Shown here: in pieces, positions 9,963 through 19,222 of the stretch | How the letters are laid out: each line of letters starts with the position of its first letter | Position numbering within the stretch: the stretch's first letter is position 1 | Origin: Enterobacter soli ATCC BAA-2102 | GTDB lineage: Bacteria; Pseudomonadota; Gammaproteobacteria; Enterobacterales; Enterobacteriaceae | DNA: 64,000 nucleotides | Assembly (NCBI RefSeq): GCF_001654845.1 | Contig: NZ_LXES01000014.1 | Span: forward strand, 23,589-87,588 | Direction: 5' to 3' | Program-made: the position numbers and the translations under genes | Notes under the pieces: model-generated | What the model was told of the DNA's origin: nothing | Seen by the model: only the letters and a program-made list of their open reading frames with translations | Databases searched by the model: none

Positions 9963-10832
9963 CTAGAAAATATCATTCAGCATCACGCCCACACCGACGC
10001 GGGTTTGATTGAAGTTATAATCGATAAGTGACTCGCCGTAACCACTGTATACCTGCGTATAAAGACGCACATGTTTGCTCACCGGATAGCTCAGGCCCAC
10101 TTCCGCGCCGCCGTAGCCGGTATTCCAGTTGTACTGCCCTTTCGCGCTCAGCACCGCATCGCCTAACTGGTAGCCAATTTTGAGCTGGTAGTAACCCATG
10201 TATTTGGTGATATCTGGGTTGTCGTCCGTGGCACCCACCACGTACCACGGCTTAACTTCTACCATCCAGTTGCCGTTTTGCGCCATCAGTCGGGTATAAA
10301 CACGGTTCCAGCTGCGCGAAGTTGGGTCAGCGCGGCCATTGGAGTCATGGTTAAAGCCCATCTCCACATCGCGCAGCGTCCAGCCGGCAAATTCGTAATC
10401 CGTTGCAAACCCGAGGAACAGCTGCGGCTCATAGTTGGTTTCACGAAACGGCGAGGACTCGCCGCTGTTTGAAAGCTGCCACCAGGATTTTTGCGTATAA
10501 GAAGCACCCAGCACCGAGTTTGGCCCTAAGATACCGCGCCAGAACGGAAATGCCAGGCTGAGCTGGTACTTCACCTCATCTTTGCGCGCATTATCGGACC
10601 AGCTATAAGACTTAATCGCCTCTTTGTTGATATCGCTGGTCCAGGTATAGAGCAAATAGTTGGTGTCATACGGGTAGAGCGTGAACGGATTGTCATGCTC
10701 CTGAAGTAAGTTAGCGATAATGCTGCCGCGAACGGCTGGCGTATCGTGTACTTCATTAACTGTCGCTTCCTGCGCATATGCTGTGAGGGGCAGCGCAACC
10801 GCCGCCAGTAACCAACCCAGATACGTCCGCAT
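9963..10832 (-). CDS. pldA: Outer membrane phospholipase A (OMPLA)
   Basis: Outer-membrane beta-barrel that hydrolyses misplaced phospholipids in the outer leaflet and helps keep lipid asymmetry. The 289 residues match E. coli PldA. A cleavable signal peptide is visible (MRTYLGWLLAAVALPLTAYA, cut before QEATV). The catalytic motif is GFNHDSNGR, with His and Ser in the Asn-His-Ser triad. The final residue is phenylalanine (MLNDIF), the usual BamA recognition end of outer-membrane proteins. It lies 90 bp upstream of recQ on the same strand and is divergent from yigI. Confidence 0.97.
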   Translation of the reverse strand: MRTYLGWLLAAVALPLTAYAQEATVNEVHDTPAVRGSIIANLLQEHDNPFTLYPYDTNYLLYTWTSDINKEAIKSYSWSDNARKDEVKYQLSLAFPFWRGILGPNSVLGASYTQKSWWQLSNSGESSPFRETNYEPQLFLGFATDYEFAGWTLRDVEMGFNHDSNGRADPTSRSWNRVYTRLMAQNGNWMVEVKPWYVVGATDDNPDITKYMGYYQLKIGYQLGDAVLSAKGQYNWNTGYGGAEVGLSYPVSKHVRLYTQVYSGYGESLIDYNFNQTRVGVGVMLNDIF

Positions 10833-10994
10833 CGGTGGTGTTCTCCTGCAAATATTGAGATTTCATGAATAGTTTTATGGCGGACATTCTACAGACTTCC
10901 GCACTAACTTCCGCCTCCTCGTTTCTGAAAGTGGAATTCCTTATTGTTGAGGCATAAAATCAACATTTTATTAACAATAAGGACGTCATTTCTC

Positions 10995-11462
10995 ATGTCA
11001 GCCACGCTAACCGCTGAAGAAGCTTTAAAACTCGTGGGCGAGATCTTTGTTTACCACATGCCGTTTAACCGCGCGCTGGGGCTGGAACTGGAACGCTACG
11101 AGAAAGACTTTGCCCAGCTCAGCTTCAATAATCAGCCGATGATGGTGGGCAACTGGGCGCAAAGCATTTTGCATGGCGGGGTGATTGCTTCTGCACTGGA
11201 TGTAGCGGCGGGGCTGGTCTGCGTGGGCAGTACGCTGACGCGTCACGACACGATCAACGAAGACGAATTGCGCCAGCGTTTATCGCGCATGGGTACCATC
11301 GATTTACGTGTTGACTATCTGCGCCCTGGCCGGGGAAATCGCTTTACCTGTACCAGCAGCCTGTTGCGCGCAGGCAACAAAGTCGCCGTCGCCCGTGTCG
11401 AACTGCACAACGAAGAACAGGTGTATATCGCCAGCGCAACCGCCACTTATATGGTGGGTTGA
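10995..11462 (+). CDS. yigI: Hotdog-fold acyl-CoA thioesterase YigI
   Basis: A 155-residue single hotdog domain of the PaaI/YigI thioesterase family; the E. coli protein hydrolyses medium- and long-chain acyl-CoA. Start chosen at the ATG giving [13 protein letters not shown], preceded by AATAAGGACG as the ribosome-binding region; an in-frame extension of 17 residues is less likely. The catalytic-site region [17 protein letters not shown] is intact. It is divergent from pldA and lies 51 bp upstream of rarD, with which it may be co-transcribed. Confidence 0.92.
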   Translation: MSATLTAEEALKLVGEIFVYHMPFNRALGLELERYEKDFAQLSFNNQPMMVGNWAQSILHGGVIASALDVAAGLVCVGSTLTRHDTINEDELRQRLSRMGTIDLRVDYLRPGRGNRFTCTSSLLRAGNKVAVARVELHNEEQVYIASATATYMVG

Positions 11463-11513
11463 TGCCGCAAAATCGGGTAAAGTTAGTTCACTTTTTTGTA
11501 ACGGATTTTCCCG

Positions 11514-12410
11514 ATGGATGCTAAACAGACGCGGCAGGGCGTGTTACTCGCTCTGGCCGCTTATTTTATTTGGGGTGTTGCTCCGGCGTACTTCAAGCTT
11601 ATCGCTTATGTACCGGCTGACGAGATCCTCACTCACCGCGTAATCTGGTCCTTCTTCTTTATGATTGCCCTGATGAGCATCAGCCGTCAGTGGTCAGGCG
11701 TCAAAACGCTGCTAAAAACCCCAAAGAAGGTCTTCCTGCTGGCGCTCTCTGCGGTGCTGATTGGCGGCAACTGGCTGCTGTTCATCTGGGCGGTGAATAA
11801 CCATCATATGCTCGAAGCGAGCCTCGGGTATTTTATTAACCCGCTGGTGAACATTGTGCTGGGGATGATTTTCCTCGGCGAACGCTTCCGCCGTATGCAG
11901 TGGCTGGCGGTCATTCTGGCGTTCTGCGGCGTGCTGGTGCAGCTGTGGACCTTTGGCTCGCTGCCGGTTATTGCCCTGGGGCTGGCGTTCAGCTTTGCGT
12001 TTTACGGGCTGGTGCGTAAGAAAATCGCCGTTGAAGCGCAAACCGGCATGTTGTTCGAAACCCTGTGGCTGCTGCCCGTGGCCGCGATTTATCTGTTTGG
12101 TATTGCCGACAGCGCCACCAGCCATATGGGCAGCAACCCGTGGTCACTGAATCTGATGCTGATGGCCGCAGGTGTGGTGACAACCATCCCGCTGCTGTGC
12201 TTTACCGGTGCGGCAACGCGTCTGCGCCTCTCTACGCTGGGCTTCTTCCAGTACATTGGCCCAACGCTGATGTTCCTGCTGGCAGTGGTGTTTTACGGCG
12301 AAGTGCCGGGCGCAGATAAGATGGTAACCTTCGCGTTTATCTGGGTCGCACTGGCGGTATTCGTCGCGGATGCGATTTATACCCAGCGCAGGGTGCGCAA
12401 AGGGCTGTGA
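11514..12410 (+). CDS. rarD: EamA-family permease RarD
   Basis: Inner-membrane protein of 298 residues with about ten helices, in the RarD branch of the EamA transporters ('chloramphenicol-sensitive protein' by old naming). The substrate is unknown. Family sequences seen are GVAPAYFKLIAYVPADEILTHR near the N-terminus and GGNWLLFIWAVNNHHMLEASLGYF in the middle. The ATG follows yigI closely. In E. coli, yigF and yigG lie between rarD and corA; here only a repeat element separates the two genes. Confidence 0.93.
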   Translation: MDAKQTRQGVLLALAAYFIWGVAPAYFKLIAYVPADEILTHRVIWSFFFMIALMSISRQWSGVKTLLKTPKKVFLLALSAVLIGGNWLLFIWAVNNHHMLEASLGYFINPLVNIVLGMIFLGERFRRMQWLAVILAFCGVLVQLWTFGSLPVIALGLAFSFAFYGLVRKKIAVEAQTGMLFETLWLLPVAAIYLFGIADSATSHMGSNPWSLNLMLMAAGVVTTIPLLCFTGAATRLRLSTLGFFQYIGPTLMFLLAVVFYGEVPGADKMVTFAFIWVALAVFVADAIYTQRRVRKGL

Positions 12411-12415
12411 TGTTG

Positions 12416-12487
12416 CCCTCACCCTAACCCTCTCCCACAGGGAGAGGGAATTCGATCGTAGGGCGGGTAAGCTCAGCGCCACCCGCC
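12416..12487. repeat. Palindromic repeat pair between rarD and corA
   Basis: Two units lie side by side in the convergent gap. The first (12416-12448) reads CCCTCACCC… and ends in a hairpin CCCTCTCCC-ACAG-GGAGAGGG. The second (12458-12487) is a REP-type unit, GTAGGGCGGGTAAGC…GCCACCCGCC. A relative of the first unit lies at 49757-49798. These elements are often transcription-termination or mRNA-stability structures at 3' ends, and here could serve both convergent genes. Confidence 0.75.
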
Positions 12488-12493
12488 TGATTT

Positions 12494-13444
12494 TTACAGC
12501 CAGTTACGACGCTTAAAGTACAGATACGGCGCAAGCCCGGCGAGGATCATAAAGATAATCGCCCCCGGGTAACCAAAGCTCCAGCGCAGCTCCGGCATAA
12601 ACTCAAAGTTCATCCCGTAGCTTGATGCCACAAGCGTAGGTGGCAGGAACACCACAGATACCACCGAGAAGATCTTGATGATGCGGTTCTGCTCGATATT
12701 GATAAAGCCCATTGCCGCCTGCATCAGGAAGTTAACTTTCTGGAACAGGGATTCGTTGTGCGGCAGCAGGGATTCGATATCGCGCAGGATCTCACGCGCC
12801 TGTTCCAGCTGACCACCCGGCAGACGCGCTTTACGCACCAGGAAGTTCAGCGCACGCTGGGTATCCATCAGACACAAACGCACCTTCCAGCCGATATCCT
12901 CCAGCTCCGCCAGCGTGGAAAGGGCTTCGTCATACTCATCACCCTGATGGCCTTCCATGATCACGCGGCTGAGCTTTTCCAGATCGCTGTAGATGTTTTC
13001 AATCTCATCCGCCAGTTGTTCGATTTTGGTTTCAAACAGATCGAGCAGCAGCTCATAGGCGTTTCCGTCGACCATTGCCTGGCTACGGGCGCGCATTCGG
13101 TAGAGACGAAACGCAGGTAATTCACGCTCACGCAGGGTAAACAGGCGACCATCGCGGATGGTAAATGCCACGGTGGAGTTACCGGCGTGATCTTCGGCAT
13201 CTTCAAAGAAGAAGAAGGAGTGGATGTGCAGGCCGTCTTCGTCTTCAAAAAAACGGGCCGATGCTTCGATGTCTTCCAGTTCTGGACGGGTTGCCAGGCT
13301 TTGCCCCAGCTCAGATTGTACGCGAAGGCGTTCATCGTCGTCCGGCTCGACCAGATCCACCCATACTGCATCAATGAGGGGCTGCGACTCTTCGGCTTCA
13401 AGCCGAGTCAGTCGGTTATTTTCGAGTTGAAATGCGCTCAACAT
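12494..13444 (-). CDS. corA: Magnesium/nickel/cobalt transporter CorA
   Basis: Homopentameric inner-membrane channel that is the constitutive Mg2+ uptake system. The 316-residue protein starts at [16 protein letters not shown], the E. coli start; an upstream extension of 16 residues is rejected. A long acidic cytoplasmic domain precedes two C-terminal membrane helices, and the first ends with the selectivity motif YGMNFEFMP. The C-terminus KRRNWL is conserved. It is convergent with rarD across a repeat pair. A leader of at least about 200 nt upstream has two short ORFs and a hairpin, as described for the Rho-controlled Salmonella corA leader. Confidence 0.97.
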   Translation of the reverse strand: MLSAFQLENNRLTRLEAEESQPLIDAVWVDLVEPDDDERLRVQSELGQSLATRPELEDIEASARFFEDEDGLHIHSFFFFEDAEDHAGNSTVAFTIRDGRLFTLRERELPAFRLYRMRARSQAMVDGNAYELLLDLFETKIEQLADEIENIYSDLEKLSRVIMEGHQGDEYDEALSTLAELEDIGWKVRLCLMDTQRALNFLVRKARLPGGQLEQAREILRDIESLLPHNESLFQKVNFLMQAAMGFINIEQNRIIKIFSVVSVVFLPPTLVASSYGMNFEFMPELRWSFGYPGAIIFMILAGLAPYLYFKRRNWL

Positions 13445-13516
13445 GACCGGGACTCCCAATGCAAAAAATATCGGACAGTTCGGTGGGCACACAGAAACAA
13501 ATTGGGTTTCAGACCA

Positions 13517-13576
13517 TTAAACAGCCTGACTCAGCGCGACGGGAATAATGCAGTCGCTGACAACCACTAAGGCCAT
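13517..13576 (-). CDS. Short ORF in the corA leader (second uORF)
   Basis: A 19-codon ATG ORF (MALVVVSDCIIPVALSQAV) lies 72 nt before corA. It has no obvious Shine-Dalgarno sequence immediately ahead, and its ATG sits inside the loop/stem region of a hairpin whose other arm overlaps the stop codon of the preceding short ORF. I do not know of a named homologue. It may be non-coding; its location in a leader known for translational control of Rho access is the only functional argument. Confidence 0.3.
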   Translation of the reverse strand: MALVVVSDCIIPVALSQAV

Positions 13577-13598
13577 CAGCAAGAGGAGATAGCCTTAG
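13567..13598 (-). promoter_or_regulatory. Hairpin in the corA leader
   Basis: Perfect 7-bp arms CTAAGGC (13567-13573) and GCCTTAG (13592-13598) enclose an 18-nt loop. One arm contains the stop codon of the upstream short ORF (TAA at 13595-13597), so a ribosome finishing that ORF would melt the stem. No T-tract follows, so it is not an intrinsic terminator. Confidence 0.5.
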
Positions 13599-13651
13599 GA
13601 GTTGTTCCTGGTTGACAGGGAATTGAGCCAGTATCTACTGGGTGTGTCCAA
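13595..13651 (-). CDS. corL: corA leader peptide CorL (YsgD-like)
   Basis: An 18-residue ORF with a TTG start: (M)DTPSRYWLNSLSTRNNS. It has a good ribosome-binding site, AAGAGGA, 8-9 nt before the TTG. Its position between uvrD and corA on the corA strand matches the short E. coli ORF ysgD and the Salmonella leader ORF corL, whose translation is reported to decide Rho-dependent termination in the corA leader. The sequence match is from memory. TTG rather than ATG is unusual for a leader peptide and would lower its translation. Confidence 0.5.
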   Translation of the reverse strand: MDTPSRYWLNSLSTRNNS

Positions 13652-13800
13652 GGCGAATGTCCTCTTAGCGTAATCGTGCGCGCATGTTACGCCAGCAGTA
13701 ACTGTGGCGTCAACACGCAACGAAACGCTGAAGGGCATTAATTGACCTTCAACGTATAAGGCTAGCAGATTATTACAAAATAATGATATTTTTCTGAAAG

Positions 13801-15963
13801 TTACACAGTTTCCAGTCGGGCGTAGGCCGCCACCAGCCATTTGATCCCCTGCCCCTGGAATGCCACCTGCAACCGGCTGTGCTCGCCGCTGCCTTCAAGG
13901 TTCACAATGGTGCCTTCACCAAATTTCGCATGGCGCACGCGCTGGCCCAACTTATAACCGGTGTCGTTTTCCGACATCGGCGTCCCCATGCGCTGATGGC
14001 TGACAGGACGGCTGACACTGGCGCGCAGACGTACCTCTTCCACACACTCTTCCGGCAGTTCGCCGATAAAGCGCGATGGACGGTGATAAACCTCTTTGCC
14101 ATACAGACGGCGGGTTTCGGCGTAGGTTAACGTCAGTTTTTGCATCGCGCGGGTGACCCCCACGTATGCCAGACGGCGTTCCTCTTCCAGACGTCCGCCT
14201 TCATCCAGCGACATCTGGCTCGGGAACATCCCCTCTTCCATCCCGACAATAAACACCTGCGGGAACTCCAGCCCTTTGGCAGAGTGCAGGGTCATCAGCT
14301 GCACCGCATCCTGCCAGGTATCCGCCTGCCCTTCACCGGCTTCCAGCGCGGCGTGGGAGAGGAATGCCTGAAGCGGCATCAGATCTTCATCTTCTTCGTT
14401 GTAGCTGAACTGGCGCGTTGCCGTGACCAGTTCCTCTAAGTTCTCAATACGGGTCTGACCCTTCTCGCCTTTTTCCTGCTCGTACATCATCCACAGACCG
14501 GAATCTTTGATAACCCGGTCAGTCTGCACATGCAGCGGCATATCTGCCGTTTCCTGCGCGAGGGCGTCAATCAGCTCAAGGAAGCGCTGCAACGCGCTGG
14601 CCGCACGTCCGGCGAGGGCTTTTTCCTGCAACAGCTCGCGGCAAGCCTGCCAAAGCGTGAGCTGGCGATCGCGCGATGCCTGACGCACCACGTCCAGCGT
14701 TCTGTCACCAATGCCGCGCGTTGGGGTATTCACCACGCGCTCGAAGGCCGCGTCGTCGTTGCGGTTGGCCATCAGACGCAGATACGAGAGCGCATCTTTA
14801 ATTTCCTGGCGTTCGAAGAAGCGCATCCCGCCATAAATCCGGTACGGCATACTCACCTGCAACAACGCCTCTTCCAGCACACGCGACTGGGCGTTGCTGC
14901 GATAGAGGATGGCACACTGCTCCAGCGCGCCGCCGTTGTCCTGCCAGGTTTTGATGCGGTTAACCACAAAGCGCGCTTCATCGAGTTCGTTAAAAGCACA
15001 GTAGAGGGAGATGGGCTCGCCATCGACGCCATCGGTCCACAGCTTTTTGCCCAGACGCCCGTTGTTGTTTTCAATCAGGGCGTTCGCCGCGCTCAGAATG
15101 TTGCTGGTCGAACGGTAGTTCTGTTCCAGACGGATGGTTTCTGCGCCCGGGAAGTCGTTGAGGAAGCGCTGGATGTTTTCCACCTGCGCCCCACGCCAGC
15201 CGTAGATAGACTGGTCATCATCGCCCACGATCATCACCTTGCCGGTATCGCCAGCCAGCATCCGGATCCAGGCATACTGAATGTTGTTGGTATCCTGGAA
15301 TTCGTCCACCAGGATATTGGTAAAACGTTCACGGTAATGCTGGAGAATATGCGGCTTGTTCAGCCACAGCTCGTGGGCGCGCAGCAGCAGTTCGGCAAAG
15401 TCCACCAGACCGGCGCGATCGCAGGCCTCCTGGTAGGCCTTATACACGTTCTGCCAGGTCTGCTCGACCGGGTTGCCGAAGCTCTGAATATGATGCGGGC
15501 GCAGCCCTTCGTCTTTTTGACCGTTGATGTACCACATGGCCTGACGCGGCGGCCACTGTTTCTCATCAAGGTTCATCGCCTTGATCAGGCGTTTCAGCAA
15601 ACGGAGCTGGTCTTCACTGTCGAGGATCTGGAAGTCCTGCGGCAGGTTAGCATCCATATGGTGCGCGCGCAGCAAACGGTGCGCCAGACCGTGGAAAGTG
15701 CCTACCCACATACCGCCCTGGCTTGTGCCCATCAGCTGCGCGATGCGGTGACGCATCTCTGCCGCTGCTTTGTTGGTAAACGTCACCGCCATAATGGAAT
15801 ACGGTGAGCAGTTTTCTACGCTTTGCAGCCACGCGATACGGTGCACCAGGACGCGCGTCTTACCACTGCCCGCCCCAGCCAGAACCAGCAGGTTAGTTCG
15901 CGATGCGGCAACCGCGTCACGCTGTTTGTCATTAAGGCTGTCGAGAAGGTAGGAAACGTCCAT
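13801..15963 (-). CDS. uvrD: DNA helicase II UvrD
   Basis: Superfamily 1 3'-5' helicase that removes the UvrC-nicked oligomer in excision repair, unwinds nicked strands in mismatch repair and strips RecA filaments. The 720-residue form starts at MDVSYLLDSLNDKQ; two more upstream codons are open but relatives begin here. Motifs: Walker A ([10 protein letters not shown] at residue 35), FTNKAAAEM, DEFQDTN (Walker B), [20 protein letters not shown], and YVGVTRAM near the end of domain 2. The C-terminal Tudor-like domain (GYKLGQRVRHAKFGEGTI) binds partners. The promoter and LexA sites lie inside the 3' end of yigB. Confidence 0.98.
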   Translation of the reverse strand: MDVSYLLDSLNDKQRDAVAASRTNLLVLAGAGSGKTRVLVHRIAWLQSVENCSPYSIMAVTFTNKAAAEMRHRIAQLMGTSQGGMWVGTFHGLAHRLLRAHHMDANLPQDFQILDSEDQLRLLKRLIKAMNLDEKQWPPRQAMWYINGQKDEGLRPHHIQSFGNPVEQTWQNVYKAYQEACDRAGLVDFAELLLRAHELWLNKPHILQHYRERFTNILVDEFQDTNNIQYAWIRMLAGDTGKVMIVGDDDQSIYGWRGAQVENIQRFLNDFPGAETIRLEQNYRSTSNILSAANALIENNNGRLGKKLWTDGVDGEPISLYCAFNELDEARFVVNRIKTWQDNGGALEQCAILYRSNAQSRVLEEALLQVSMPYRIYGGMRFFERQEIKDALSYLRLMANRNDDAAFERVVNTPTRGIGDRTLDVVRQASRDRQLTLWQACRELLQEKALAGRAASALQRFLELIDALAQETADMPLHVQTDRVIKDSGLWMMYEQEKGEKGQTRIENLEELVTATRQFSYNEEDEDLMPLQAFLSHAALEAGEGQADTWQDAVQLMTLHSAKGLEFPQVFIVGMEEGMFPSQMSLDEGGRLEEERRLAYVGVTRAMQKLTLTYAETRRLYGKEVYHRPSRFIGELPEECVEEVRLRASVSRPVSHQRMGTPMSENDTGYKLGQRVRHAKFGEGTIVNLEGSGEHSRLQVAFQGQGIKWLVAAYARLETV

Positions 15964-16015
15964 TGGCACCGCCAGGTCATGTCGGGCAGGCGAACGTCAT
16001 GCATTCGCCAAAACC

Positions 16016-16031
16016 CTGGTAATTTATACAA
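16016..16031 (-). promoter_or_regulatory. Degenerate LexA box downstream of the uvrD -10
   Basis: The minus strand reads TTG-N10-CAG (TTGTATAAATTACCAG). It occupies the place of the recalled E. coli uvrD SOS box (CTGTATATATACCCAG) just after the -10, but the first base of the left half site is T instead of the C of consensus CTG-N10-CAG. Binding is probably weaker than for the neighbouring consensus box. Confidence 0.45.
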
Positions 16032-16036
16032 TATTA

Positions 16037-16052
16037 CTGGTGATTATATCAG
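16037..16052 (-). promoter_or_regulatory. Consensus LexA box overlapping the uvrD -10
   Basis: CTG-N10-CAG is perfect in both half sites (CTGATATAATCACCAG on the minus strand). It contains the whole -10 hexamer TATAAT (16043-16048), so bound LexA would exclude RNA polymerase. The aligned E. coli sequence, as recalled, has CAA at the second half, so the strong box has moved by about 21 bp relative to E. coli. Confidence 0.65.
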
Positions 16053-16070
16053 CGTGGTGAGGGATGCCAA
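16043..16070 (-). promoter_or_regulatory. Sigma-70 promoter of uvrD
   Basis: TTGGCA (16065-16070) and TATAAT (16043-16048) on the minus strand are separated by 16 bp. Both hexamers match the recalled E. coli uvrD promoter. The promoter starts within the last codons of yigB. Confidence 0.8.
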
Positions 16071-16760
16071 CCGCGAAATTTCTATGTGTGGCAGCAGCCG
16101 GCTGTCCTGGGTCTGCATCAGATCGGCCTTTTCTGGCTTGATCCAGCACGCCTGCATCCCGCAGCGGATCGCCCCGGCAACGTCCGTAGTCAGATCATCG
16201 CCCACGTGCAGGATCTTGCCTGTCGGCAGGTCGAGTTTTTCCGCTGCCAGGTGGTACATATCGTTGAAAGGCTTAGAGCGCCCATCCGGGCCTGCACGCA
16301 GCACGAATTCAAAATAGTCGCCAAGACCAAAGAGTTCAGGCTGCGCATTGCCGTTGGTGATCGCCACCAGCGGCCACTTTTCAGCCAGCGCTTTCAGGGT
16401 GTCGTGGGTTTCCTGCGGCACATCGATGCGGCTACGCCATTTTGCGAAGTTTTCCATCGCCGCTTCGGCACCGATGGCCGCATCGTGCGCACTCATGCCG
16501 ACATTTAGCATCGCCTGCTCCACCGCACGGCGACGCCATTCAGAGACATCGTGATAAATATCCGGCTCGGTTTCCCGCAGCGCCTGACGCAGACGCTGGA
16601 AGTCTTTGTTCTGCATCTCTTTCAGGGCTGGGTGGTAGTTCTGTACAAACGCCAGGGACTCTTGCTCAGTGCGCAAGATAACCGGGTGGTTGTCATAAAG
16701 GGTGTCATCAAGGTCAAACGTCAGGGCTGAAATCTGACCTAATGGTCGGTAAAAACGCAT
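16044..16760 (-). CDS. yigB: HAD phosphatase YigB (riboflavin-pathway phosphatase)
   Basis: A 238-residue HAD-IA hydrolase. The E. coli orthologue is one of the enzymes that dephosphorylate 5-amino-6-(5-phospho-ribitylamino)uracil in riboflavin synthesis, and it also acts on FMN. Motif I is [11 protein letters not shown] (residues 14-24), motif [11 protein letters not shown], motif III K in DGRSKPF, and motif [15 protein letters not shown]. Its ATG overlaps the xerC stop by 1 bp (TAATG), which suggests translational coupling. The uvrD promoter and its LexA boxes overlap the 3' end. Confidence 0.95.
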   Translation of the reverse strand: MRFYRPLGQISALTFDLDDTLYDNHPVILRTEQESLAFVQNYHPALKEMQNKDFQRLRQALRETEPDIYHDVSEWRRRAVEQAMLNVGMSAHDAAIGAEAAMENFAKWRSRIDVPQETHDTLKALAEKWPLVAITNGNAQPELFGLGDYFEFVLRAGPDGRSKPFNDMYHLAAEKLDLPTGKILHVGDDLTTDVAGAIRCGMQACWIKPEKADLMQTQDSRLLPHIEISRLASLTTLI

Positions 16761-17662
16761 TATTTCCCCCGTTTGGCGCGTGGATGCGCCGCATCGTACA
16801 CCGAGGCAAGGTGTTGAAAATCAAGGTGGGTATAGATTTGAGTGGTCGATAAGTTGGCGTGACCTAACAGCTCCTGCACGCCGCGTAAATCACCGCTCGA
16901 TTCAAGCATGTGGGTGGCAAAAGAGTGGCGCAGCTTGTGTGGGTGAACATGGCTGTTCAGCCCTTGCTTGATGCCCCACTCCGCAAAGCGTTTCTGCACG
17001 TTTCGCGCCGAAATGCGCTTGCCGAGCTTCGATAAAAACAGGGCGTTTTCCTCTGCGCCAAACAACCCGCGCAGATCCAGCCAGTGCTCAATCCAGGACA
17101 CCGCATTGCGGCCAATCGGTAAGCGGCGCTCTTTGCTGCCTTTACCCATCACCCACACTTCACCGGTATCAAGATCGAGATGTTTTAAATCGAGGTTCAC
17201 CAGCTCAGAAAGACGCAGCCCCGCACCGTACATCACCTCCAGCATGGCACGATCGCGCACGGCCAGCGGATCGTTAAGATCGATATCCAGCAGGCGGTTT
17301 ACATCGTCTACATCGATATTCTTGGGCAGATGACGCGGGGCTTTTGGCGTGGCGATCCCTTTCGCCGGATTGGCTTTCAGGCCGCCCTGGCTGACCAGCC
17401 AGTCGAAGAAACTGCGCAGCGCAGAAAGCCTGAGCGCCAGGCTTGCCGGGCTTAGCCCCTTGCGGCGGCTACGCACCACAAAGGCTCGCACGGTAGCAGC
17501 GTCACATTGTTGCCAGCTTTTCAGGCCGATTTCTTCGGCAATCTGCATGATGGCATCAAGCTGACGCTGATAGTTGAGCAGCGTAATCGGGCTTAGCTGA
17601 CGCTCAACGCCCAGATAACGCAGGAAGCGCGTGACGTCAGTCGAGAGCAGTACGTCCGTCAT
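16760..17662 (-). CDS. xerC: Site-specific tyrosine recombinase XerC
   Basis: With XerD and FtsK it resolves chromosome dimers at dif and plasmid multimers at cer-type sites. The 300 residues include an N-terminal SAM-like core-binding domain (about 1-100) and a catalytic domain with the family's R…K…HxxR…H…Y set. These are seen as GAGLRLSEL (Arg), [10 protein letters not shown] (Lys), [12 protein letters not shown] (His and Arg), [15 protein letters not shown] (His and nucleophilic Tyr). It overlaps the preceding DUF484 gene by 4 bp (ATGA) and yigB by 1 bp, as part of the dapF operon. Confidence 0.98.
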   Translation of the reverse strand: MTDVLLSTDVTRFLRYLGVERQLSPITLLNYQRQLDAIMQIAEEIGLKSWQQCDAATVRAFVVRSRRKGLSPASLALRLSALRSFFDWLVSQGGLKANPAKGIATPKAPRHLPKNIDVDDVNRLLDIDLNDPLAVRDRAMLEVMYGAGLRLSELVNLDLKHLDLDTGEVWVMGKGSKERRLPIGRNAVSWIEHWLDLRGLFGAEENALFLSKLGKRISARNVQKRFAEWGIKQGLNSHVHPHKLRHSFATHMLESSGDLRGVQELLGHANLSTTQIYTHLDFQHLASVYDAAHPRAKRGK

Positions 17663-18366
17663 ACCCGTTCAATCCAGCGCTCCAGTAGCTCAGGCAGCAT
17701 GAGCGCCAGCTCCTGCAACAGGTGTGTCCCCTGCCCTTGCTCATAGTGGTGCGCATCACGGCTGGTGAACAACATCACGCCTAAATCGCCATCGCGCCCC
17801 ATCAGCGACATCGCCACCGAACCAATGGCTTTGGCCTCTGGCAACACCACCAGCAGCTCAGGTCCGTTCAGCGGCCCAAGATAGTGGTTCTCGTGGCCAA
17901 GACGCTGAATGCGCAGCGGTTCAAACGCCTGACGGTTTAGTGCCAGATGAGTAAAACCGGAGGGCGCGCCGATGCGCCAGCGGTCAGGGAAGAGGCGGAG
18001 CGTTGCGCCTGCCAGCCCCAGTTCACGCGCCCAGCGATGGAAGCGGCTGAGAAACTCGTCAAGGCTGTGCGCCGAGGCCAGACGCGCCTGCAAATGCAGC
18101 AAGCGATAGAACAGGCTTTCGTTGTTACTTGCCTGTTCCATTAACAGCGTCATGTTCTCTTCGAGCTGATTGATATGGTTACGCGAGCGTGCCATGTGCC
18201 ATTCGACCAGCGACACCGATTCACGCACCGGATGGGGCACGCGCATCTGTTCGACAACGCGTGCATTACGGATAAAAAACTCAGGATTGCGCAGCAGGTA
18301 ATCAATAACAGCTCTGTCGTCCAGTTCCGTTTCTGATGCCTGAAGTTCTTCCCCTGGTTGTTTCAT
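17659..18366 (-). CDS. yigA: DUF484 family protein YigA
   Basis: A 235-residue protein of the DUF484 family, which is GAF-like in its C-terminal part and always found between dapF and xerC. The N-terminal segment [24 protein letters not shown] is the family hallmark, followed by a helical stretch ([17 protein letters not shown]) that may form a coiled coil. Biochemical function is unknown. Start and stop both overlap neighbours by 4 bp (dapF upstream, xerC downstream), so translation is coupled along the operon. Confidence 0.9.
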   Translation of the reverse strand: MKQPGEELQASETELDDRAVIDYLLRNPEFFIRNARVVEQMRVPHPVRESVSLVEWHMARSRNHINQLEENMTLLMEQASNNESLFYRLLHLQARLASAHSLDEFLSRFHRWARELGLAGATLRLFPDRWRIGAPSGFTHLALNRQAFEPLRIQRLGHENHYLGPLNGPELLVVLPEAKAIGSVAMSLMGRDGDLGVMLFTSRDAHHYEQGQGTHLLQELALMLPELLERWIERV

Positions 18367-19187
18367 AGATGGATAAACCCGTCATAGACATGTGCCGCCG
18401 GGCCAGTCATATACAGTGGATGACCCGGTCCTTTCCAGGCGATATCAAGGCGACCACCTGGTAACTCCACGCGAACCTCTTCCGCCAGTAATCCCTGAGA
18501 GATACCGACGGCAACTGCCGCACAGGCGCCGCTTCCGCAGGCCTGGGTTTCACCCGCACCGCGCTCGTAAACACGCAGACGGATATGTTCGCGTTTTACC
18601 ACCTGCATAAAGCCGATATTTGCACGCTCCGGGAAACGCTCGTGGCTTTCCAGCACTGGACCCAGCGTTTCTACTGCGGCGGTATCAACATTATCGACCT
18701 GAATCACGCAGTGTGGGTTGCCCATAGAGACAACGCCGCACAATACTGTCTGCTCGGCCGCACGCATAATATAGGTCTTTTCCGCTTTGTTAGCGCGAAA
18801 CGGCACCGCGGATGGCTCAAAGTTTGGCTCGCCCATATTCACACGCACCAGCTCATCGTCGGTGACGCTCAGGATCATGCGTCCGTTTGCCGTGCTCACG
18901 CGAATATCACGCTTGTTGGTCAGCCCTTTCAGGCGAACAAAGCGGGCAAAACAGCGCGCGCCGTTACCACACTGCGACACTTCGCTACCGTCGGCGTTAA
19001 AAATGCGATAGTGAAAATCGAGGTCAGGATCGTAGGGTGGCTCAACCACCAGCAGCTGATCAAACCCTACGCCCAGATGTCGATCCGCCAGGCGGCGGAT
19101 CAGTTCTGGTGAGAAAAAGACATTCTGCGTTACCGCGTCGACGACCATAAAATCGTTGCCAAGGCCATGCATTTTAGAGAACTGCAT
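18363..19187 (-). CDS. dapF: Diaminopimelate epimerase
   Basis: Converts LL- to meso-diaminopimelate for lysine and peptidoglycan; cytosolic and PLP-independent. At 274 residues from [14 protein letters not shown] it has the E. coli length. Four extra in-frame codons precede (MEQM), but the GGAG ribosome-binding sequence lies within them, 6 nt before the chosen ATG, which settles the start. The two catalytic cysteines are in CGNGARCF and [12 protein letters not shown]. It heads the dapF-yigA-xerC-yigB series after lptM. Confidence 0.97.
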   Translation of the reverse strand: MQFSKMHGLGNDFMVVDAVTQNVFFSPELIRRLADRHLGVGFDQLLVVEPPYDPDLDFHYRIFNADGSEVSQCGNGARCFARFVRLKGLTNKRDIRVSTANGRMILSVTDDELVRVNMGEPNFEPSAVPFRANKAEKTYIMRAAEQTVLCGVVSMGNPHCVIQVDNVDTAAVETLGPVLESHERFPERANIGFMQVVKREHIRLRVYERGAGETQACGSGACAAVAVGISQGLLAEEVRVELPGGRLDIAWKGPGHPLYMTGPAAHVYDGFIHL

Positions 19188-19222
19188 CATTTGCTCCATT
19201 GCGCGGGTACAGAACGTAATTA

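Noticed and set aside
14530..15807. Long ORF of 425 codons antisense to uvrD
   Set aside because: It is the complement of well-conserved uvrD codons; composition is typical of shadow frames (His/Arg/Gln rich) and there is no ribosome-binding site or family resemblance.
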